In this document: positions 57,412 through 64,000 of the stretch, piece after piece
Position numbering within the stretch: the stretch's first letter is position 1
Layout of the letters: each line of letters begins with the position of its first letter
Notes under the pieces: generated by a model
The model's database searches: none
Seen by the model: the letters and a program-made list of their open reading frames with translations, nothing else
Told to the model about the DNA's origin: nothing
Assembly: GCA_963383645.1 (NCBI GenBank)
Contig: OY726569.1
Location: 31,143,592 to 31,207,591 of the forward strand
DNA: 64,000 bases
Origin: Muscardinus avellanarius
Lineage: Eukaryota; Chordata; Mammalia; Rodentia; Gliridae
Direction: 5' to 3'
Program-made: the position numbers and the translations under genes

Positions 57412-58127
57412 GAGACAAGCCCACCAACCCAAATAACGAAGGACACTTGAGATGCAAGAGACAAGCGAGGTTTATTGTGCTGCAGCTCTTTCCTGGCAAG
57501 CCAGGGGTCAAAACCCAGACGTCACTCACCAGTCACCTCACAGGGGATTATAGGCTACCGGAGAGTGGCCCTGGCCAAGCTGCAGCCCCTTTAGTAGGCA
57601 AGGGACTTAGGTCGAGGGTCGACCCCGAGCTCACTGAGGGCTCTGAATTTATAGTCCAAAGAGGGGGTGGTCACACACATCAGAGCCCGCCAAAGGTATA
57701 TCCAATCATATAAACTTGTAAACAAGTACAACCAATAATTTTAAAAGCAAGCATACTCATACTTAATGCACAGCAAATGATTTTACAGAGCTGCCTTTCT
57801 ACGTCATTGCCGCCAAGGGCCAGCTTGTCTCCCTTATGCTGGGCTTGCTAGTGCCGCCTCTGGCCTACAGATGTTCTTAGTAGATAGCAAAAACTTAAGC
57901 AGATTAAGATGAAAAACAGGAACTTGTCAGTACCCACCAGCCTATCTGAGATAACACACTCTTTTCGTACATTCTTCAGTCCTATGCATAAGCATTTTAC
58001 AGAAGCAATAATTTAAGCAGATCAGGATGAAAAACAGGAACCTGTCAGTTAACTGCTTGTCAGTTAACTACAATCCCACTAGTTGCTGCATTCAATAATT
58101 TTAAATTTCTCACATCACTCCTAACAT
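57412..58127 (-). mobile_element. Endogenous-retrovirus-type LTR
   Basis: On the minus strand it starts TGTTAGGAGTGATG (58127). A TATA box GACTATAAATTCAG lies at about 57655-57644, AATAAA at 57476-57471, and it ends at GGGCTTGTCTCA (57412), giving TG...CA ends. U3 is about 470 bases, and GC-rich R/U5 text follows. No flanking duplication was found next to both ends, so either a proviral internal region follows or the borders are misjudged. The family is unknown to me. Confidence 0.75.
57892..58048 (-). repeat. Direct repeat in LTR U3
   Basis: A 39-base unit containing GATGAAAAACAGGAAC occurs at 57892-57930 and 58010-58048, period 118. The paired U3 repeats are placed like retroviral enhancer repeats. 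A further TGTCAGTTAAC doublet follows at 58044-58068. Confidence 0.85.
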
Positions 58128-59251
58128 TCTAGCTTAAGTAACTTATAAAGCTATCTTTGCTAAACTTTCATGCTGTGGGGGGGAACCTCTGCTCACATAT
58201 TCCCAAAGAGGTTAGTTTGTGGTTACAAGCTTCCTGGAACAGAGAACTTGTAAAATGCTTTCAACTTTCTTTAGCCTTCCTATTCCAAAAGCATATTTCA
58301 AAAGCAAAGCATACTTCTAAACTTTTCAAAATTCATTTCTTTACAGGCTTTTTATCTCTTTTTAAACTTAGGCCACATCTTCGTGTAAGCAGAGTACAGA
58401 AGCTAAAGTTCAAGCAATTCATAAAAGACACACTCACACATTTCTCAAGAAAAACTATCCTACGACTTTTACTAAAAAATACTGTCAAAACATTTATTTT
58501 TCTATTCCAAAGTCATTCTTTTCTTCATGCTTATTACTATCCTATTTTCCTATTTCTTATCCTTTTAATCTCACCTAATATCACCTTATACTATAACTCC
58601 TAATTCCTATTACACACCTAATACTATCCTATATTGTTAATTTAAATCTTCATGGGGCTAGGGTCTTTTCTAATCCTCTAGTCCCTCACAATAGCTATCT
58701 CATACAATTTATGAGTTAGGAATACAAGAATCACTAGCTGGGTGATTCTGGCTCAAAATCTCTTAGGGTGATAGCTGGGGCCAGAGGATCTGCTTGTAAA
58801 ATAGCTGTGAGCAGGATGCCCCAGTTCCTGGCTAGAGGAGCCTCTCCTTCAATTTGCTCATGACAGGGCAGCTAGCTTCCCAAGGCCGACCTTGGCAATG
58901 TGTACCTGCAAATTACCTCAATAATGGCTTAGCAAATTCAATGAATAGCTGATAAAATCCAGGGCCATCTTTTTACTCGAACACAATAATACCTTATATT
59001 CTTTGACTGTGGTAATTTTTCTCTTATCTCCTATTATTTCAGAATTGAGGCTAGGAAATTAAGAGCACATATTCTCCCCAGTGCAAAACATTCTATTATT
59101 TAGACTATGTGAATGAACATTTGAATTGATTGTCACTGAATTATACCTCCATCTTTCCAGGAAATAAGGGACCAAAAGACCGAGCCATTGATATATGCTA
59201 CAGCATCTCTTTTCCCATCTATTCAGAGTATGCTTCTCTCCTACCCCAAAA
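58128..59251 (-). other. Probable non-coding internal region next to the LTR
   Basis: About 1.1 kb, pyrimidine- and A-rich on the plus strand, lying where the 3' end of a provirus would be. A 148-residue frame on the plus strand (58157-58603) is opposite to the LTR direction and has no viral motif. No gag, pol or env motif is visible on either strand. It could instead be unrelated flank. Confidence 0.35.
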
Positions 59252-59264
59252 TAACTTTGTCCTT

Positions 59265-59453
59265 TTTTTTTTTTGTGGTACTGGGGTTCCTGGAAGCCCT
59301 TCTACCTCTGGGCTACACTCCCAGACCAATTTTATACTTTTTAATTTGGAAACAGGGTCTCTTAAGCCAGCGTGGCTGACTTCGAACCTGCGCGATCCTC
59401 CTGTCTCCGCCTCCCAAGCACAGGGATTACAAGCGTGCGCTACCACACCTGGC
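59265..59453 (-). mobile_element. Young B1-dID SINE with 13-bp target duplication
   Basis: GGTTCCTGGAAGCCCTTCTACC tail text, core GCCAGC-GTG-GCTGAC, B1 head ending CTACCACACCTGGC. TAACTTTGTCCTT flanks it at 59252-59264 and 59454-59466. Confidence 0.95.
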
Positions 59454-59579
59454 TAACTTTGTCCTTCTGCAGCATAATATCTAGGGGTTCTCTTGTCAGC
59501 TTCTATGAAGTATCTTTGTTGCTTGTGGGTTTTAATTTAAATAATTAAATGTAATTATAATAAAATTTACTTTTTTAAA

Positions 59580-60510
59580 GTATATAAATTCCATGCCTTT
59601 TAGTTTAGTCACAAAATTGTACAACTCTCACTAATAATTAGTTTCAGAACATTTTTATCGTCCCCTAAAGAAATCCAGGACATATTAGTAATCATTTCCC
59701 ATATTTTCTTCCCTTAGCGCCTAGAAACTATGAATATACTTTGTTTCTGTAGATTGATCTATTTTGGATATTTCACATGAATGGAATAATTCTTTAGGTA
59801 AGTTAGGACGAAACTTTGGATCTCTGGCTAGGCAGAGCCAAACACCATTGCCAGCCAGAAGCATCTATAAAAGATAGAATTTAGCCCTTCACCAATCCTT
59901 AAGATTAAGGGATTGATTGTTTCTGTTTGCTGTCCTTAGGGGGTGTCTGTTTATCAGACAATAGAGGTCACACAAAAGAGAAATATCCTTGGGCCTTACT
60001 CTAGAGCATTTTCCTTAGATGGACACCTACTAAAAAGATAGTGAAGGTCAAGACCGGGGAGATGACTAACACATCTTAAATTACCTTGTGACTACTGAAC
60101 TGGGGTCACCATTCCATACCTCCTGTCCACTGCTCACAAAAGTACCCTATAAATAAGACCCATGCACTCCCAAAAGGGTTTCTTTCACTTTGGGGATGGT
60201 CTGCATTTGCTCTTGAATGCATATTTATGACTTTCCTAAATAAATTTTTGTCTTTGTCTCTGAAAAAAGAAAATATATAGGGCCTTTGGTGACATTTTTT
60301 TCTAGATTAAAAATTTCAAGGTTCACCAATATAGTAACACAAATTAGTACTTCCATTCCTTATATGATTTAATAATTATCTATTATATGGATAAAGAATT
60401 TTATTTACCTATTGTCCATCTGACAGATATCTGAGTTGCATTCACATTAGGTTAGTATGAATAATACTGCTATGAACATTTGTGTGTAGATTTTATGCAG
60501 AAATAGGTTT
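59580..60510 (-). mobile_element. Old L1 3' region split by an LTR
   Basis: Left part (to about 59800): TAGATTGATCTATTTTGGATATTTCACATGAATGG. Right part (from about 60300): AAGGTTCACCAATATAG, ATGAATAATACTGCTATGAACATTTGTGTG. Both are antisense L1M-type 3' text, colinear once the LTR is removed. Confidence 0.65.
59805..60290 (+). mobile_element. Solitary LTR with TATA and poly(A) signals
   Basis: CCCTATAAATAAGACC (TATA at about 60147-60155), a downstream block TTTGCTCTTGAATGCATATTTATGAC, then CCTAAATAAATTTTTG (AATAAA at 60239-60244) and GTCTTTGTCTCTG. The layout is that of an ERV1-like LTR. Exact TG/CA ends and target duplication were not resolved. Confidence 0.7.
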
Positions 60511-60519
60511 TAATTTACC

Positions 60520-60840
60520 TTGGATATTATTATGGCTTGAATTATGCCCCCACACTTAATATGTTGAATCCATAATCCCTGTATCCCAGAATGTTGATAC
60601 ATTGGGAGATAAGGCCTTTAAACTTGTTAAAATGAGACCATTAGGATGGGCTCTTCTTCAATATGATTGGTGTCCTTATGAAAAGAGATTAGGATGTAGA
60701 AAAAGACATCAGAAGTGGAGGGTAGACAGAGGACCAGGAGGGTCAGCAGGAGAGTGGCCACATGCAAGACAGGGAAAATAGCCTCCAAGGAAACCAGCCC
60801 ACAGGGCCTGTGAGAAAACAAATAGTTGTTTATGTACCAG
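60520..60840 (+). mobile_element. MLT/MaLR-type LTR
   Basis: GGCTTGAATTATGCCCCCACAC, ATGTTGATACATTGGGAG, TTGGTGTCCTTATGAAAAG, GAGTGGCCACATGCAAG and CCCACAGGGCCTGTGAG follow MLT1-type LTR order. No partner LTR. Confidence 0.75.
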
Positions 60841-60908
60841 TATTGGGAAGAGGCATCAAACTGTATTAATGTGCTGTTATTGGAAAATTGCTTTGATAAT
60901 TTCCAAAG

Positions 60909-61490
60909 TGTAAAATATAGTCAGAGCTTAGGTGTCGTGCTAGCACTCAGGGAGGGGGCTTCAGCGATTACAATGTAGAGTTCCTCTCTGTCTTTGCCCT
61001 TTATTCTAATCATTAACCTATAGTAAAAGCCTTAGATTCAACTGAAGCCATTAGCCCTAAAACTACAATAGAGGCAACCAGTGCCTCTGTTTACCTCTTC
61101 TCCTTTGTGATCCAGTTTGGGTATAGGAAAGGTAAACTTTGTGTGCGGCTTCAAAGCACCCTAGTTGATGAGCAACCAATACTGCCCAATACAATAGAGC
61201 CAAGGGCCAGGTAGATTCTTGACCCTTGCTCTTAGTACGTGCACTGTCCGGAGACAAAGAGGCACCACCTGGCTAAGGAATAAGTAGCCCATTGCCTTGG
61301 TAATGCTGATGAGAAAGATACCAATACAAAATCTATTTAAGAGTTGAGGTCTCCAAAAGGGGCTGGAGTTCCATTTTCGGGCTCCCCAGCATGTGGGTCA
61401 TCATGCTGCTTTTTCTCCTATCTCCTACTGATCTATTTCCTACTAATTTTGTAATAAAGATTTGTAAAGCTACACTGAGTTTCCTGTTCA
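60909..61490 (+). mobile_element. LTR of an ERV-type element
   Basis: TGTAAAATATAG at the left, TCTATTTAAGAG TATA-like box at about 61331, GGGCTCCCCAGCATG, TAATAAAGATTTG (AATAAA at about 61452) and the end TTCCTGTTCA. No matching flank duplication, perhaps because an L1 inserted right at the end. The family is not identified. Confidence 0.68.
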
Positions 61491-61492
61491 TT

Positions 61493-61655
61493 TTTCTTTT
61501 TTTTAATTTTTTATTGGTGCACTGTATTCATACATCATAGTGGGATACAAACTTTTGTAGACATACATGCACACATCGCCCAGTCAGCCCCCACCCGATC
61601 CCCACCCCATTCTCTTCCCATCCCTCCCTCCCATGCTTGGCTTAGTGGTTGACAT
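61493..61655 (-). mobile_element. Short L1 3' end abutting an LTR
   Basis: TTTTTTATTGGTGCACTGTATTC, ATCATAGTGGGATAC, ACATGCACACATCGCCC and CTTGGCTTAGTGGTTGAC match the 3' terminus of the LINE at 5838. About 160 bases long. Confidence 0.85.
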
Positions 61656-61799
61656 CTAGTATTATAGCAATTTATCCAAAATTAAAAATTATAATCTCAC
61701 ATAACAGTTTCATTTGTCTGATACCAAGCTTTTGATGACTTAAAGATAACATTTCAATATTTCTTTTTACTTTCTTTCTTACCAGAAAATATTTTTTTT

Positions 61800-62525
61800 C
61801 TATTTTTTAGGTGAAACTATCATATATTTATATATTTATTTTTCAGAAAAATCTATCCTAATATGGAAAATGGACTCTAGATACCCAAAATGATCTTGAA
61901 AAAGAACAAAGCTAGAAGATATATATTTTCTGATTTCAAACCATATAAAGCTACAATAATTGAAACAGTGTAGTACTGTTCTAAAGGCATATATATAAAC
62001 CATTGGAGTTAAATACAAGCCTAGAGCTAAATTCTTCCCTATATTATCAAGTTATTTTTGACAAGGTTTTCACGAACATTTGGTGGTGGAAATAATAATC
62101 TTTTAACTAAATATTGTTGAAACATAATCATTACATGGAAAAGAATAAAGTTGGAGCCTTACCTAATCCCATATACAAATATTAACTCAAAATAGATAAA
62201 AGACCTAAATATAAATCTTAAGACTATAAACTTTTAGGAGAAAATCTGGGTCATAAAACCTCACAACATTGAAATTGGCAGTGATTTCTTGGATATGATT
62301 TCAATGGCACAGGCAACAGAAGAGTATACAAACTCCCTAAAAAATAAAAAAATATATTGTATATCCAAAGACAATGTAAACAGAGTTAACAGTTACTAAT
62401 ATAATGGGATAAAATATTTCAAATGCTATATCTGAAGGTATATTAATATTCCAACTAGAAATCCTAAAAATTAACAACAATAAAGGCAAACAATACCATT
62501 TAGAGATAGGTAAAAGACTAACAAA
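61800..62525 (+). mobile_element. Old L1 ORF2 tail and 3' region, plus strand
   Basis: AAAGCTACAATAATTGAAACAGTG, ACAAGGTTTTCACGAACATTTGG, AACTCAAAATAGATAAAAGACC and ATTTCAATGGCACAGGC are L1M-type text in plus orientation, opposite to the L1s on either side. Frame fully decayed. Confidence 0.78.
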
Positions 62526-62551
62526 TAATGAATCTCCACAGATAACCAATC

Positions 62552-63468
62552 TTAGTTGTCTGTTGGATGGAAACTCTTGTTTCTCTGGTTCTGGGGTGTG
62601 TTACCTATTTCTTCTTTGTAGTTAATCTCTTTAAGTATTTTCTCTAGCACTGGTTTTGAAGACATAAATTCCTTCAGTTTCTGTTTGTCATGGAAGCTTC
62701 TTATTTCCCCATCTAATTTGATAGAAAGTTTTGCTGGGTAGGAAATTTTTGGCTGGAAGTTGTTTTCTTTCAGAGTTTGGAATATGTTACTCCAAGCCCT
62801 TCTGGCTCTCATGACTTGGTTTGGGAAGTCTGGAGTGATTCTAATTGGTTCGCCTCTGAATGTCACTTGGCCCTTTGTTTTTGTTGCCTTTAAGATTCTC
62901 TGCTTGGCTTCCACATTGGTCATTTTGACAATTATGTGGCATGGGGATCCTCTTCTCTGATCCTGTCTAAAGGGAGTTCTATAAGTTTCCTGGACCTGTG
63001 TATCAACCTCTTGCTCTATGTTTGGAAAATTTTCTGCTATTTCTTCCTTGAAGACATTGTTGATCCCTTTGGTTTCACTTTCTTTTCCCTCCTCTATTCC
63101 AATTATTCTTAGGTTAGCTCTCTTAAAATGGGCCCATATTTCTTCAATATCGGATTCCTGCTGTCGGATATTTTTTCCTAGATTAGAAACTATGCGTTCA
63201 TTTTTGGAATGATCATCTTCTAAGAGCGAGATTCTGTTCTCCATGTGGTCTAATCGGTTGTTTGTGCTTTGAATTGAGGCCTTTACTTCATTAATTGCAT
63301 CCTTTATCTCTTTTTGGCTCTCTCTGAGTCTTTTCGAAGCACCTCTATTATTTCTACAGTTATTTTCCTGATTTGATCTTCTAGAAATCTCTGATTTTCT
63401 GTTTTATCGGGTTCTGATGTTGTGGGGTTGTGGGCATTAATTGCTCCAGTATTATTCCTCTTTCCCAT
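62552..63468 (-). pseudogene. LINE-1 ORF1, nearly intact, one frameshift
   Basis: Encodes the L1 RNA-binding chaperone. MGKRNN at 63468 opens the frame (a GTG-preceded extension TQGKNPEKAQTSEI lies upstream in frame). A one-base loss near 63328-63332 shifts it at RKDSERAKKR. From about 63320 to the stop at 62552 the correct frame is uninterrupted. It includes the coiled-coil segment MENRISLLEDDHSKNERIV, RRM-type RANLRIIGIEEG, ITPDFPNQVMRARRAW and the C-terminal FQPKISYPAKLS. This copy preserves more sequence than the left-edge copy. Apart from the single frameshift the 305-residue layout is complete, but translation would stop after about 55 residues. Confidence 0.93.
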
Positions 63469-64000
63469 GATTTCGGAAGTTTGTGCCTTCTCTGGGTTCT
63501 TCCCTTGGGTCACTATGACTTCACTTAAGGTGTTCTGGAACTCGAGTCTGTAGTATCTCAGACCCCACTATTCCTTTACTGGGTTGTATCACAGAGTCTC
63601 CGACCCAGGGAGTCGATAGAGGCTGCTTTAGACTGTGGGGGGTGCCAGGTTGCATGTTCTCCTATGGTGTGATATCTCTGCCACCGCCCCTCCCCCACTG
63701 GGTCAAGTCCCAGGGAGTACAGTACTGGGATTTCTCCTCTGTGGCCCGCAATTTGACTCACTGTTCTTGAGTACACAGATGTAGCTGTACTGGATTTTGT
63801 GAATTCTCTGCTGCTGCCACCGGTGGCAATATGGCACCGCTGCTACGCCCTCGGCCATGAGGCTGGCGTATTTCTTCTTGGTTTTGATTTCGACTCTGAA
63901 TCCCTGCAGCGTGTGCTGAGCTCAGCCACTGGGAGCTTTAGATTTTACCTGCGGCGAGAAATCCCACCTGGCTGTTCCGCAGCGGCCCACCATGGCTTGC
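63469..64000 (-). promoter_or_regulatory. LINE-1 5'UTR, cut by window edge
   Basis: GC-rich and CpG-containing, colinear with about 1974-2545 of the left-edge L1 (GGTTGTATCACA, CTCCGACCCAGGGAG, CGGCCATGA, GGGAGCTTTAGAT). Its tandem array, if present, lies beyond the window. Confidence 0.85.

Larger units (their letters stand above)
62547..64000 (-). mobile_element. Young LINE-1, ORF1 plus 5'UTR only within the window
   Basis: Homology to the left-edge L1 begins abruptly at CTTAGTTGTCTG (62547), which is the ORF1/ORF2 boundary. ORF2 and the 3'UTR are not downstream; old plus-strand L1 lies there instead. The 5'UTR runs off the right edge. The copy is therefore a fragment made by inversion during insertion, deletion or recombination. 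Confidence 0.92.

Noticed and set aside
58157..58603. 148-residue plus-strand frame, possible viral gene
   Set aside because: It runs opposite to the neighbouring LTR, is rich in Phe/Leu/Lys from base composition, and shows no gag, protease, reverse transcriptase, integrase or envelope motif.
1..64000. A novel multi-gene biological system (operon, defence island, biosynthetic cluster)
   Set aside because: The sequence is mammalian, dominated by retroelements in several age layers; no cluster of intact genes exists on either strand.
61493..64000. Reading 61493-61655 and 62547-64000 as one L1 with its middle replaced
   Set aside because: The 3' scrap at 61493 resembles the older LINE at 5838, whereas 62547-64000 is the young subfamily; two separate insertions are simpler.

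Overview
This is a mammalian nuclear window, almost certainly from a squirrel-group rodent (Sciuromorpha: squirrel, marmot or ground squirrel). The argument for that is the dominant short repeat. It has a 7SL-derived B1-type head, an A-rich linker and a tRNA-related ID tail, which is the B1-dID architecture known from squirrels and dormice. At least 20 copies are scattered on both strands. The species is not decidable from sequence alone. I found no host protein-coding exon, no cloverleaf tRNA or rRNA gene, no CRISPR array and nothing prokaryotic. All of the longer open frames fall in repeats or are random. The window is a gene desert or the inside of a very large intron.

Layout. 1-3240 is the 5' part of a young LINE-1 on the minus strand (partial ORF2, ORF1, GC-rich 5'UTR with a tandem array), cut by the window edge. 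5828-10136 is an older minus-strand LINE with 3'UTR, ORF1 and 5'UTR but no ORF2, resembling a HAL1 ('half L1'). 10-13.8 kb is a SINE cluster with one SINE nested inside another. 14.1-19.2 kb is an old tandem duplication of about 2.4 kb containing MaLR-type LTR sequence and a SINE, with a later L1 insertion in only one copy. 20.4-21.6 kb holds four SINEs. 22-33 kb is eroded L1, LTR and DNA-transposon debris, microsatellites and unique DNA. 33210-34737 is a complete 5'-inverted (twin-primed) L1 with a 13-bp target-site duplication, later hit by two SINEs. 34.7-44.8 kb is mostly unique DNA with eroded L1, a MaLR LTR and SINEs. 44.8-47.8 kb is an older L1 split by a complete LTR-internal-LTR MaLR element with a 5-bp duplication; a SINE sits in one of its LTRs. 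48-57 kb has MIR/L2 relics, SINEs, microsatellites and unique DNA. 57.4-61.5 kb is a cluster of LTRs from several endogenous-retrovirus-type families. 62.5-64.0 kb is a second young L1 (ORF1 plus 5'UTR), same strand as the one at the left edge.

How it fits together. There is no gene network here; the story is stratigraphy. Nesting order gives relative ages: MIR/L2 and L1M-type relics are oldest, then MaLR and MLT-type LTRs, then ORF2-less and twin-primed L1s and older B1-dID SINEs. The youngest layer is a SINE subfamily recognisable by a GC-rich palindrome in the middle and a rewritten ID tail, together with the two L1s at the window edges. Family names come from memory of consensus sequences and no database search was run; boundaries are read by eye.
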